DNA from: JANQGG01 sp964642175
GTDB taxonomy: Bacteria > Bacteroidota > Chlorobiia > Chlorobiales > Chloroherpetonaceae
Direction: 5' to 3'
DNA: 64,000 bases
Assembly (NCBI GenBank): GCA_964642175.1
Contig: CAZXOK010000003.1
Location: 1-64,000 of the forward strand
Shown here one piece after another: positions 1-10,400 of this stretch. Every line of letters starts with the position of its first letter. The first letter of the stretch is position 1. The notes beneath the pieces were generated by a model. It worked only from the letters and a program-made list of their open reading frames with translations. It searched no databases and was not told the DNA's origin. The position numbers were made by a program, and so were the translations under genes.

Positions 1-47
1 TATAACCAAGGTTGAATGATGCCACCGATTAAGCCTAAAATATCCAT
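1..47 (-). CDS. Possible 5' end of a gene leaving the window
   Basis: An ATG on the minus strand at 47 opens a frame that runs off the window edge and encodes a short hydrophobic start (MDILGLIGGIIQPWL). Only about 15 codons are visible, so no family can be named. It is kept because the frame is open, starts with ATG and lies just downstream of the large regulator gene on the same strand. It could equally be chance. Confidence 0.3.
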   Translation of the reverse strand, partial: MDILGLIGGIIQPWL

Positions 48-233
48 AAGGTGTTATGTTTTTTGGGTTAATGAATTATGTGCTTTGTTAATACAAACTT
101 TGTTAATGTACTTCGTTGAATTACGCTGTAAATATGGTAATTGATGATCACCGTTACAGTAACCAGAATTGACTTAACTGTTTATTATTAAATGCGTTAC
201 TGAATATTTTAGGGTGTTCAGAGAGGCGCAGGA

Positions 234-3200
234 TTAATTAAAATTCTTAATCAAACGTTCGATATGAAGAGGAGGAAAGGTGTTAAGTTCTTTTCGGTAG
301 GCTTTTTTACAACGCCGAAACACTTTATGAGCTTTTGAAAGAAGTTTTCTTTTTCGGCAGGTTTTAATGAGTATTTCATAAGCTGTTTCTGAAATCGGAT
401 CCAGGGTCAGAATACGATTGCAGAAGTTTTCAGTTTGTGCCAGTTGGTTGTTTTGAAAATTATATTCTGCTAAATATAGTAAAGCTTGAAGATAATGATC
501 TTTTAAATTTCCCTGGGTAAAGGCAACCCAAATTTCAAAGCGATCATTTTCAAGAAAATCACCCTGGTACAACTCGATAGCATCCTGGTAAAGCATAGCA
601 CACATTTTGGCCAATCCTTCTTTTTCAACTTCTTTTGCCTTTTTGATCAGCAATAGAAATTCTTCCACATCGGCTATGTAATCTATCCCTCTTTTGCCCA
701 GGTTTAAGGTATATCCCGACTCGGTTTTTACTAAGAAGTCGGCCTGGCGCGAAAGTATGCCATTTTTATAAAAAGTTTTTCGGATAGCAGATATGGCATT
801 CTGAAGCATTTTCTGGTGAAATTCACTATAAGAGTTTGGCCAGATGTATTCGATCAATTGATCCGTGCTTACGGTGTTGTGGTGTTCTATTAAAAGAATT
901 TTAAAGGCCTGCAGGGAGGCAGAGTTTGGAAAGCTCTGATCTGAGATGATCTTTTCACGTTTTTGGCCAAGTTCATCATCATAAAATAATGAGAGCTTGA
1001 ACTGGCCAAACGTTTGGATTCTAAGCATTTCCCTTGATTGGAACCCAATTGCAGTTTCTTTTTTCTCAGTTTTTTCCAGTGGTCTGAACATCCCCAATGA
1101 TTGCTTCTGAGCCACAACCAGATCCAAGGCATTCTGGATCTCATGGAATAAGGGGTGTGTTGAGGGTAGTTTATCCTGGGCACTTTTTAAAATAAGCTCA
1201 GCTAATCGCCAGTGGCGTTTAATTGCAGTTTGGGATTGGTCTTTGGGGATATCTTTAATAAGCGAAAAAAATTTGCTCAGGGTATCAGCAAAATCTGGAG
1301 ACCCTTTGCGATAATAAATGTAGGCCAGGAATAAATAAAGCTCGGATAAACTGGTTATAGTAAAACGGGTGGCCGGTTCAAATTCAGAAATCAAGCTGTT
1401 ACAGGCGCTTTCAGATGACTCATAATCATCAGAAGCCAGGGCGTAAAACATCTCGCATAAAGTTTTATGGAGCTTGTTGGCGTGTGTTGGGTTGGGTAAG
1501 GATTTATAAAGTGTATCTGCATTTGTAAAGGCATCCACCAGTTTTTGATGCGATTTTGAGTAAAACGCATTGGTTACCTGCATATACAAAATCGCTAATG
1601 CATTAGACGGGGAGAGGCTTTTAAAGTAAGTTGCGGCTTCCTGGTAGTTGTTATGAGCTTCACTGAACTTGCCTTCGGCTGATTTACACTCGGCGTTTAA
1701 AAATCGCAATGTCGCCAATGCACTCTCATAGGAATAATTTTCAGCCAGGACCATACTTTCTGAGATTTTTGGACTTGCCAGGGCGTAGTTTCCAAAGGAG
1801 ATATGCATAAAGGCATAATCTTTCAGAAGATCAATCCTGACTTTTGGATTGGCAGTTTCAATACGTGCATAGCGTTCATTAAACTTTTTATTGACTTCTT
1901 CAAGATCGTACTCCGAAGCAACAAAGTAATTGATCCGGAGTAAATGCTCCATCAGGTGCTCGTCTTTAAGCTCTCTGGCAAGCACCCAGGCTTCATTTAA
2001 AGCGTCCAGGGACGTTTTAATGCCTTCAAAATCATTAGATACCTGCGCGAGACTATAGGCCAAATGAATGAGCGTTTTAGCCAGAATAGGCTGAAGTGAG
2101 CTGGCGTTTTTCTTTTTTAATTCGGAAATCAGATCCCGGCAAATCTGCAAATTTGATACAAAGTCTGGTTTCAGGGCATTGTTTTCAATGGTCAGAAGTT
2201 TTGTATGAAAATACAGGTGAGAATTTTTTACCAATCGGTAAGATTTTTCCAATTCCTGAAGTAGGACTTGAGAAGCCGAAATATTTCCCAGAAGATGCTC
2301 AAGTTTTGCATTTAAAAATATGAGCTTTTTCTGGTCGTCGGCTTCAATTTGCATAGAACCAATATCACTGAGTTTACTTTTCAAGCGTGTCAGTGAAATG
2401 TCCTGCGACCTGTCGAGCAAGTCCCATAACTGAGCGATACATTTCCTAGGATGAGCAGCCAGTATATGAAACTCAAAGGACATAACCGGGTTTGTTTTTT
2501 CATAATGTCTGCCGCAAACCAGGTATAACTTATTACGAATATCAGCGGGTACTTTTGAAATCAGAAAATCACGAAGAAGCTGGTGTATGTGATACTCAGC
2601 CTGCTCATCCTCGGATTGGGTAAGCAACTGGGCATTGCTGAGTTCATTAATGATATCATTGGATGAAATGTCATCAAATGTATCGTCAGAGAGAAATTTA
2701 AAAGACGACTTATAATTCTGAATTTCGGAAAATAGTTTATTGCCAAGTGACTTGCTGAACGATGAGCTTACACTGCTGGCAAGAAGGAAAAGCTGTAACC
2801 CGCCGGAAAGTTCTCCAAAAACTTGTTCCGATAAATATTTATTGATGGTGTCTTTTGTTTGAGATAAATCAAACAGAACACAGGCATTGCTTTTTTCTTT
2901 TCTGAGTCGGCTGATGGCCAGTACCAGGCTACCTGCCCAACCACCGGTCAGGTCGTGTAATTGGTGGATAAACTCTCCCGAAAGACTGGTTTTTTGGGCA
3001 TCCGTCAAGTTCAGAGAGAGTAATTCTTTGACTTCTGACTCGGTAAATCTTAATTCATCACTTGAAACCTCTAAATAGCGTTGATCGGCCATGTATTTCA
3101 TGGTATTCAGATTCAACGCTGTTCGTGAGGTAAACATTAGTTTTAAATGGGCCGGGGTTCCATCTATAAAACCTGTCATGAAGGTTTTTATTTCCGGGCT

Positions 3201-3647
3201 ATTGTTAACATAGTGATAGTCATCCAGGATTAGTATCAGTTCTTCGGTAAGAATATCATCCAGCCATTGGCCGATTTCATATCCAAAATGTTGGGCAAGG
3301 CTCTCATCGGGATTGCTTTTTAATCCAATCCCTTCGTATTTGATCCAGAAAGAGTCGGTAAAGTCTGATGAGAGAGTGCCCAGAGCAGATGCAAACTTAT
3401 TGAGAAAGGTATAGAAATCCTGGTCGAAGGGTTGAAGGCTCAACCATCTGAATGCGTAAGCGTTTTGATTATAATGAGCAAATAAGTTAACACTGGTGCT
3501 TTTTCCATAACCTGCCGGTGCAATGAGACCACAAATTTTCACATACTCGATATCCTTAATCAACCAGAGAATCTCCTGGCGTTTTAATAATACCCGAGGC
3601 AAAGGGGGCGGTAAAAATTTGTTATAGCTTGAATTAAAACGATCCAT
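234..3647 (-). CDS. MalT/LuxR-like STAND ATPase regulator with C-terminal winged helix and BTAD
   Basis: A 1137-residue cytoplasmic regulator. The N-terminus carries a STAND/MalT-type NTPase: Walker A APAGYGKST at about residues 43-51 and Walker B LILILDD at about 137-143. A long alpha-helical middle (about 370-860) reads like degenerate TPRs. From about residue 874 there is a SARP-type module: a winged helix (FKILLIEHHNTVSTDQLI, then EYIWPN) followed by a bacterial transcriptional activator domain of TPR-like helices. MalT-like proteins normally end in a LuxR helix-turn-helix; here the DNA-binding output is the SARP type. In the known families an inducer and ATP drive oligomerisation and promoter binding; the inducer here is unknown. 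It starts with ATG at 3647, stands alone, and ends just before another possible same-strand gene. Its output half resembles that of the response regulator at 52910-54130. Confidence 0.85.
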   Translation of the reverse strand: MDRFNSSYNKFLPPPLPRVLLKRQEILWLIKDIEYVKICGLIAPAGYGKSTSVNLFAHYNQNAYAFRWLSLQPFDQDFYTFLNKFASALGTLSSDFTDSFWIKYEGIGLKSNPDESLAQHFGYEIGQWLDDILTEELILILDDYHYVNNSPEIKTFMTGFIDGTPAHLKLMFTSRTALNLNTMKYMADQRYLEVSSDELRFTESEVKELLSLNLTDAQKTSLSGEFIHQLHDLTGGWAGSLVLAISRLRKEKSNACVLFDLSQTKDTINKYLSEQVFGELSGGLQLFLLASSVSSSFSKSLGNKLFSEIQNYKSSFKFLSDDTFDDISSNDIINELSNAQLLTQSEDEQAEYHIHQLLRDFLISKVPADIRNKLYLVCGRHYEKTNPVMSFEFHILAAHPRKCIAQLWDLLDRSQDISLTRLKSKLSDIGSMQIEADDQKKLIFLNAKLEHLLGNISASQVLLQELEKSYRLVKNSHLYFHTKLLTIENNALKPDFVSNLQICRDLISELKKKNASSLQPILAKTLIHLAYSLAQVSNDFEGIKTSLDALNEAWVLARELKDEHLMEHLLRINYFVASEYDLEEVNKKFNERYARIETANPKVRIDLLKDYAFMHISFGNYALASPKISESMVLAENYSYESALATLRFLNAECKSAEGKFSEAHNNYQEAATYFKSLSPSNALAILYMQVTNAFYSKSHQKLVDAFTNADTLYKSLPNPTHANKLHKTLCEMFYALASDDYESSESACNSLISEFEPATRFTITSLSELYLFLAYIYYRKGSPDFADTLSKFFSLIKDIPKDQSQTAIKRHWRLAELILKSAQDKLPSTHPLFHEIQNALDLVVAQKQSLGMFRPLEKTEKKETAIGFQSREMLRIQTFGQFKLSLFYDDELGQKREKIISDQSFPNSASLQAFKILLIEHHNTVSTDQLIEYIWPNSYSEFHQKMLQNAISAIRKTFYKNGILSRQADFLVKTESGYTLNLGKRGIDYIADVEEFLLLIKKAKEVEKEGLAKMCAMLYQDAIELYQGDFLENDRFEIWVAFTQGNLKDHYLQALLYLAEYNFQNNQLAQTENFCNRILTLDPISETAYEILIKTCRKRKLLSKAHKVFRRCKKAYRKELNTFPPLHIERLIKNFN

Positions 3648-3822
3648 AATGGAACTGACTGTTTTAATCAGGTAACAGGTTTAAAGGAATACTATCTCAT
3701 GAAAAGTAATGTTTTGAAGCCCCAACTCATATATTGGAAGATGTAAATATGTCGAATGTTTGTCTATTAAGTCAATCTTATTAAAAATTGCAGATATCAG
3801 ATGAAATAATAAAAAAACTTGA

Positions 3823-4485
3823 TTAAGCTGATTGATCCAATTGCCGCGTCAGCCATTCTGAGATATCCTTAAGACTTTCATAAGATACCTGATGGCCCAT
3901 TGGGTATTCATGATAACTCAGTGATACCGGTAATGCGTCGAGCATCGTTTTACACTCACGTCCCGAATCGATGGATATAACTTCATCATACAAACCATGG
4001 CATGCAAAAATCGGAAAATTGGTGAGCGAGGCCTGGTCTATATCGGCTAGAATTTCTTTGGGTGGTACCCTGCCGCTCATGGCCACTGTGCCTGCCAGCT
4101 GATCGGGGTGAAAGAAGCTGTACAAATAGCTCATCACCGCACCCTGGCTGAATCCCATGAGATAGATTTTTTCTAAATTATATGAATAAGCTGAAGGCAG
4201 CTCCGATATAAATCTCTCAAGGGTTTGGAAGGCTTTTTGGGCATCACTTGCATTGACTTTGATGCCGCCTGGTACGAACTCAATCGGGAACCAGGCATAC
4301 ATATCCGGCGCAAGCGTTTCGGGTGCTCGGACACTTATGGTCAGAAATCTCGGATCCAGGTAAGGTGTCAGTTCAACCAGGTCTTTTTCGTTGCTGCCAT
4401 ATCCATGTAAAAGCAACAGCAGGGGAGGCTGATCGGAGGGCTCTTTAGGAGGGCGGAAATTACAGGTTAAGGTCAGATCTTGCAT
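3823..4485 (-). CDS. Alpha/beta hydrolase of the phospholipase/carboxylesterase family
   Basis: A 220-residue serine hydrolase resembling YpfH/carboxylesterase-type acyl-protein-thioesterase-like enzymes. The N-terminal LLLLHGYGSNEKDL is the oxyanion-hole HG segment. GFSQGAVMSY is the nucleophile elbow with Ser. The YDEVI segment supplies the likely Asp and GHQVS near the C-terminus the His. No signal peptide is visible, so it is probably cytoplasmic. It lies 10 bases downstream of the CHASE2 cyclase on the same strand, so it is probably the last gene of that operon. The substrate cannot be predicted; a short-chain ester or lysophospholipid is usual for the family. Confidence 0.85.
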   Translation of the reverse strand: MQDLTLTCNFRPPKEPSDQPPLLLLLHGYGSNEKDLVELTPYLDPRFLTISVRAPETLAPDMYAWFPIEFVPGGIKVNASDAQKAFQTLERFISELPSAYSYNLEKIYLMGFSQGAVMSYLYSFFHPDQLAGTVAMSGRVPPKEILADIDQASLTNFPIFACHGLYDEVISIDSGRECKTMLDALPVSLSYHEYPMGHQVSYESLKDISEWLTRQLDQSA

Positions 4486-4495
4486 AAATCACACG

Positions 4496-6727
4496 TTATT
4501 TACTTTCCATGATCAACATGGGTTGAAATTTGGTTGGTTCAGCCATGTAGGTTTTACATAGATCGCGGTACATTTCACTTGGTCCATCCATAGGCCATAT
4601 GTTCAAAGTTTCTTCAAAAACGGTTAATGCTTCTCTGAACTTCTGGTTGTGATAAAATCCTAAGGCCTTATTGTAGGCTTCAAGTCGGACTTTATACTCA
4701 TCTTGCTTATCTGAGGTGCCAAGTAATTCATACACCCGAACAGCATCCTCACGACCTTTTACGCGAATCGGTCCAATTTCCCGATATAAAAATCCTGTTT
4801 TGGTAGAGGCCTCCAAAGTGCTTTGGCTGATGAGGATCCTGGTTTTGAAATATTTATTCAGACCTTCAAGGCGAGAACCAAGGTTTACTGCATCACCGAT
4901 AACAGTGTAGTCGAACCGTTTTTCAGAACCAATATTACCCACGGTCATTTCACCTGTATTGATTCCGATACCAATTTTTAATTCCGGTTCTCCTAACGAG
5001 GTTTGAATTTTATTAATGCGTTTTAATTCGCTCAGCATGTCCAGAGCCGACCTGCATGCCAGATCGGCATGATTTTCCTGGGCTACCGGGGCGCCAAAAA
5101 TAGCCATCACGGCATCGCCAATAAATTTATCAATGGTTCCTTTGTTCTGAAAAACAGCTTCCGACATCCTGTCCAGATAGTTGTTGAGAAGATGCACCAG
5201 GGCTTCGGGGTCCAGACCTTCGGAGTATGAGGTAAATCCACGGATATCCGAAAAAAGTACCGTGAGTTCTTTTTTTTCACCACCCAGTTTTAACGAGTCG
5301 CTGTTTTTTAAAACCTGAGAAACAAGGTCGGGTGCCACGTAAGTCTCAAAGGCGGCTTTCATTTGCATACGGTCTTTTTCCTGGGTCAGGTAACGATAGA
5401 CAGCGCTTACAATAAAGGATAAACCCGAAAGACTCATGATATAAGCCAATGGCAAAACAAGGTTGAACTGAGGGAACAGCACAAATATAAACAGCAATAG
5501 CTCTGCAAAGACAAGTATCAAAAGCAGGCCGAGAGCATACACAGGACGCAAAGCATAGAATGCAAGGGTAAGCGAGATAGTAAGGACTACAAAAACCAAT
5601 ACCAGCGCACCCAAAGGTATGGTATTGAAGAATGAACCATTGATGAGATTGTAATAAGCAGTGGCATGAACTTCCACTCCCGGCATACGCTTGTTTATGG
5701 TAGGCGTGGTTTTGATATCCTGAAGTCCGGCAGCACTGGTGCCGATAAATACCACCTTGTCTTTAAAGAGTTCCTTTGGGATCAGGCCCTGTAGCACTTT
5801 ATAGAATGAGATGTATCGAAATTTTTCTTCAGACCCCAACCAGTTCAAACGAAATTCACCTTTGTTTGAAACCGGAACTTGTAGTTTCCGACCAATACGA
5901 AACTCATTTTTAGAAAGGAACAGGGAATCCATGGGAACACCAAAAGCATCCACGGCCATAAGAGCAGCCAGATTTAAGACCAGCGGGGCAGACTCATCCG
6001 GACTTGCAACCGGTAAGCGTTGTGCCAAACGATATTGACGAACCACACCATCTAGCTCTGAGGCCATACTGATGGTGGCAATACCTTTTGCCGCATCTCT
6101 GAAGTTTTCGAACGGTAATACGGGATGTAAAAGCAAAGTGAGTTTTGAAGCTGTTTCAGAATCAGTATAAAACACCCGAAGCTCGTTTGTGAAGGAATCG
6201 CCAAGGGTTTTAAGCGAATTTTTATCATCATCAAACAAACTCAGGTAAACACAACCCGAAGTATCGATGGCTTTTTGCAGTAAACTATCGGTGCTGAGAG
6301 CATTGAGAATTTCACTTGGATTTTCAAATCCTTTCGACTTCAGAATATCGGCATAAGCCGAGGAAAGCGTATCGGGTTCTGTATATAAAATATCCACGCC
6401 TATGGCTTTTGGCCCCCCGGAGCTTATGGCTTCTATAACCCGAGCATCATAAGCCCTCGGCCATAACTGAACCCGGCCCAATGTTTCAATTGAAGCATCA
6501 TCAATATCAACAATGAGAATATCTTCCGGGGATATCGCTCTTTGCTGATCTGTATAAGACCTCATTTGAACAGCTAAATCCAGGAAGACATTGTCTAAAG
6601 ATTTAAAAGGTGAAAGTATGGGAGCCTGTCTGAACAGCACACCCAGAATACCCAAACCTGCCAGTAATACAGATACAATTAATAGGTTGAGGTAAATTGT
6701 TTTTTTTAATGCTTTTTTCAATCTCAA
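4496..6727 (-). CDS. CHASE2-domain class III adenylate/guanylate cyclase
   Basis: A 743-residue membrane cyclase. After an N-terminal membrane segment (about 13-31) comes a large CHASE2 extracytoplasmic sensor (about 40-345), then three membrane helices (about 350-440) and a class III cyclase domain (about 470-660). FSDIRGFT and FIGDAVMAIFG hold the two metal-binding aspartates. The Lys of DKFIGD and the Asp of VIGDAVNLGSRLE are the residues usually associated with ATP as substrate, so cAMP is the likelier product. A short TPR-like tail follows (about 690-735). No ATG occurs before about codon 55, so translation must begin at TTG (6727 or 6721). This lies only about six bases after the FecR-like gene's stop, which suggests translational coupling. 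The operon context suggests it senses envelope state. Confidence 0.9.
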   Translation of the reverse strand: MRLKKALKKTIYLNLLIVSVLLAGLGILGVLFRQAPILSPFKSLDNVFLDLAVQMRSYTDQQRAISPEDILIVDIDDASIETLGRVQLWPRAYDARVIEAISSGGPKAIGVDILYTEPDTLSSAYADILKSKGFENPSEILNALSTDSLLQKAIDTSGCVYLSLFDDDKNSLKTLGDSFTNELRVFYTDSETASKLTLLLHPVLPFENFRDAAKGIATISMASELDGVVRQYRLAQRLPVASPDESAPLVLNLAALMAVDAFGVPMDSLFLSKNEFRIGRKLQVPVSNKGEFRLNWLGSEEKFRYISFYKVLQGLIPKELFKDKVVFIGTSAAGLQDIKTTPTINKRMPGVEVHATAYYNLINGSFFNTIPLGALVLVFVVLTISLTLAFYALRPVYALGLLLILVFAELLLFIFVLFPQFNLVLPLAYIMSLSGLSFIVSAVYRYLTQEKDRMQMKAAFETYVAPDLVSQVLKNSDSLKLGGEKKELTVLFSDIRGFTSYSEGLDPEALVHLLNNYLDRMSEAVFQNKGTIDKFIGDAVMAIFGAPVAQENHADLACRSALDMLSELKRINKIQTSLGEPELKIGIGINTGEMTVGNIGSEKRFDYTVIGDAVNLGSRLEGLNKYFKTRILISQSTLEASTKTGFLYREIGPIRVKGREDAVRVYELLGTSDKQDEYKVRLEAYNKALGFYHNQKFREALTVFEETLNIWPMDGPSEMYRDLCKTYMAEPTKFQPMLIMESK

Positions 6728-6732
6728 AGAGC

Positions 6733-7455
6733 TTAAAGTTTTTCCAGGATTTCGTTGGCACTTTTAGCCAGGTCATGATTTGGGTACTTAATAATGAAGG
6801 TCTCAAACGACTCACGGGCCATCTCCAGGTTATTCAACTCAATGTAGCAATGGCCTCTTGCAAATAAGGCATATTTGGCTTTGGGATGCATCGGTTGTTG
6901 AGAGAGAAATGTGCTGAAGGCGTTAGCCGCTTTTAAATAAGATTTTTCTTCGTACAACTTGGAGCATTCTTCAAAGGATAGTTCTTCTTCAAGGGCAAAC
7001 TCATCAGGCTGAGCCGAGTCTTCAACCATCACCTGGCTTCGGCGAATACCCCCTTCTTCCTGGGATTCAGCAGATTTTGTTGAAAACAAGGCAAGGAAGT
7101 TACCCCAGATACTCTCTGTTTTGGACTTGACGTTTTTGTTGCTGTTTTTAAACAGGGAAGCAACGGTTTGCTTGCTTCTGGCACCAATTGAAGTTTTGCT
7201 GCCATTGACCCACTTGATTTCAACCGCCGACTCAAACGATGTTTTGATAACCTGGTTATCAAACAAGTCCTGTTTCAGCTTCACTTGTGTCCAATCGGAA
7301 TCCTTTACATTTGAAACTTTCACACGTCCTTCAAAATATGTAATACTGCCTAACATTTTTGGAGACTCCTGGGCAGAAACATTTTTGGGAATAAAGCAAA
7401 GCCATAACAGACAAAAAGCAGCAAGAAAACTGTGTTTAAAGGTATTTGTGTTCAT
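6733..7455 (-). CDS. Secreted FecR-domain protein with TPR tail
   Basis: A 240-residue exported protein. A signal peptide (residues 1 to about 28, ending near NVSAQE) is followed by a FecR-type domain (about 35-110: GSITYFEGRVKV through WVNGSKTSIGARSKQTV). A low-complexity linker then leads to a C-terminal TPR region (about 160-238) like YbgF/outer-membrane lipoprotein repeats. FecR domains outside iron-transport loci often occur in periplasmic proteins with peptidoglycan-binding or TPR domains; there is no anti-sigma membrane helix or sigma gene here. It sits between the giant TPR protein (16-base gap) and the CHASE2 cyclase. A natural but untested idea is that it presents a periplasmic ligand or structural cue to the CHASE2 sensor. 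Confidence 0.8.
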   Translation of the reverse strand: MNTNTFKHSFLAAFCLLWLCFIPKNVSAQESPKMLGSITYFEGRVKVSNVKDSDWTQVKLKQDLFDNQVIKTSFESAVEIKWVNGSKTSIGARSKQTVASLFKNSNKNVKSKTESIWGNFLALFSTKSAESQEEGGIRRSQVMVEDSAQPDEFALEEELSFEECSKLYEEKSYLKAANAFSTFLSQQPMHPKAKYALFARGHCYIELNNLEMARESFETFIIKYPNHDLAKSANEILEKL

Positions 7456-7471
7456 GGGAAAACGAATTTGG

Positions 7472-10400
7472 TTAAAATTGAGATTTAAGATCAGCGTATG
7501 TTTCCAAAAGTTTTGGGTTTAGTTCAATAGCCTTATCAAAACTTTCTTTTGCCAGTAGTTTATTTCCGAGCGCCAACTCGGCCTGGCATTTCCTGAGATG
7601 AACGAAAGAATCTTCATTATTGTACATGAGACTGTTTGAGAAGGCTTCAACTGCTTCCTGATAAGCTTTCTTAGCAAAATAGATATTACCTAAAAGCTTA
7701 TGCAATGAAGCACTTTCGGGGTAAATATCAATAGCTTCTTTACAAACTTCAAGGGCTTTTTCAGGTTTGTTAAACTTGGCATATAATTTGGCAAGTTTGG
7801 TTCGTACATAAATATTATCAGATTCTGCTTTACGGCGTTCTTCCAATTGTTTAATAACAGCGCGTGCAGCCAGCCCCTGAAGTTCATTTACCAGCCACTC
7901 CGACTCTGCTTTTAGTGTTTGCTCATCAGCAATCTCAATTTTGAATCCTGCCGGCACAAAAGTAGATGGTGTATATATTCTACGGGCATCGGCCAGGGGT
8001 ACCAGTTCGGGGAAATATCCCTCTTCGAGCTCCTTATAATAGCGTTCGGCAGCATTTTGCCAGCTTGCCAGAAAATCGTTACTGGCGATCAGGGTGGCTT
8101 CTATTGGTATCCAGATTTTCCCATATAATTCAATCACATCTTTGGTCTGTAAACCAATAGATGATAACTCTTCCGGCTTTAAACCCGAGTCAAAAGCCAT
8201 GAATACATGGCCGGGTACATCTATATATGCTGTGGCTATGCCGGCACTTTCCAATAATCCGCAATACACAGCTACGAGATCATCACAATCGCCACTTTTT
8301 CGAGCCAGAGTCTCGGTCGGATATTGCAAGAAATCCAGTACATCTTTGGTAGTGGCATCTGAGAAGGATAACTGAGGATCGGGACTATAAGTACAACCAC
8401 TTTTAAATAAAGATGAATAAATCCGTCCTGCTTTGATAAGAGTTTCCAGTTTACCATGCGTTCCTGCATCCTGGAAAAGTACATCCAGTCGTTTAACATA
8501 ATCAATCAACTCTGGGGTAGAAGGATCTATAAATGCAGCCAGCCAGCGTTTATCGCTCCAGCTTAACGAATTTCGGTTTCTTAGTGTAAAAGGGATATTT
8601 TTGCCAACGGATTTTTCGACACCATTGTAAGTATAGGTGAGCATGATGGAAGCCTGAAGGGTTTTATCTTCGGTGTTCCCCAGAATTTTTTTATCAAATA
8701 TTGCCGAGAGTTTAATTGTGGTGTTCGAGTAACCCACCAGGGCACTTACCGGTTGGGAGGAAGGTGCCGCCATAAGATCTTTTACAAAGAAAGTTAAATT
8801 CACACCATTGATCGGCAACAAGGAGTTATTTGCCAGAACCACTTCTCCAATAGGCTGATTGCTTACATCAGCATAGTTTTTATAGAGAGAAGGGAAGATG
8901 TTATCGATCTTGACTTTCACAATTTCAACGGTAGGTCGATTCTTCTCTGAAAGCGTTTTTAATTTCTCGGCGTTAGCCATAGCGCGGTTGATCTCCTTGG
9001 AATTGGGGTCAAACTTCTGAGCAGTAGTAAATGCATCGATGGCTTTATATGTGAGGCCGGTTTTCATGTATGCCATGCCAAGGTTATACCAGGCTTCGGC
9101 CTGAGAAGGCATCAGAGTGGTTACATCACTAAGAGCTTGAATGGCTTGTTCATACTTACCAATGCTCATATAGATACGACCCAGATTTGAGAGATAACCG
9201 GCAATTTGAGACTGAACCTGAGAAATCTGTTGCTCGCCTGAATTTCTGTTTTTCAGATAACTGAGTTCTTGTTCCAATTGCTGAACAGCAAACCGGTAAT
9301 TTTCGATGGCCTTACTATACTTCATCCCACCATCGTAGGCTTCGGCCAGCGGCCCGTAAAACATTCTGAGCTGAGGATCAATTTTAAGAGCTTTTTCTAA
9401 CTGGAACGAGGCTTCGTTATACTTTTTCTTTAAAAGTTCTATCTCACCCAGCTTACCAATTAAAAACCCATCGTTGGCATTCTCCATAAGCAAACCCTGA
9501 AAAATCCGCTTGGCATCATCATAACGTTGGTCTTTAATCAGAACATTGGCCAGTTGCATTTTTATGTCTTTGGACTGAGGTGTAATGCCCAAAATGCGTT
9601 GATACTCTAATATGGCCGATTTATAATTGTTGGTACCCAGATAGGCCTGCGCCAGACGGTGACGGTATTTTATGGATATGCTATCGCTCAGCTCTGGATT
9701 TACAAGGGCTTCAACACAGGATGAAATCCCTTTTTTAAAGTTTCGGCTTTCCAGCAAAATGTCGATGTAAAACAGTTCTACCTCGTGGAAGAGCCCGTTT
9801 TGAGATTTGTCTTTACTGGTTTTAAGAAGCTCATAAGCGCTTCTGGCATTGGTTTCGGCTTTTTTTAACTGCACATCCAGTTCAAAGCCCGGGGCACCAA
9901 TACTTTTTCTGAAATGGTAGTAAGCCCAGTTGGCTTTTGAAAAACCATACAGGTAAATGGGATTGATCTTATCCCAGGTGGTCAGTCGGTTAAAAATCTG
10001 AACAGCAGCCTTAATTTTTTTCTCGGTTTTTGAAACCATGAAATCATGCCCGATGGAGTCCAGAGTATTAAGCACTGGTCTTGCGATGTTGGCTTTTTCC
10101 TGTTGGTTACTTGCAATGGGCTCCAGTTTAGTCATCATGGTCTCGGATGTTTTGATCACCAGGTCAAAATCCTCCTGAAGTGCAGCCTTTTGGATCTTCA
10201 TGATATAAGCAAAACCCATACCATCTAAAGTGCCCTTATGCTTTGGATCCAGGGATAGAGCACGCTCGAAATTGGTTAGCCCACGGTTCAGTTCATACTT
10301 TAAACAAAGTGCTTTTCCGGCTTTGTTATATTGGGAAATAATATGTGCTTGTAGTGATCGGGGTTTTCCCATTTTCTCGTAACCGGCCGTGTATATCGCC

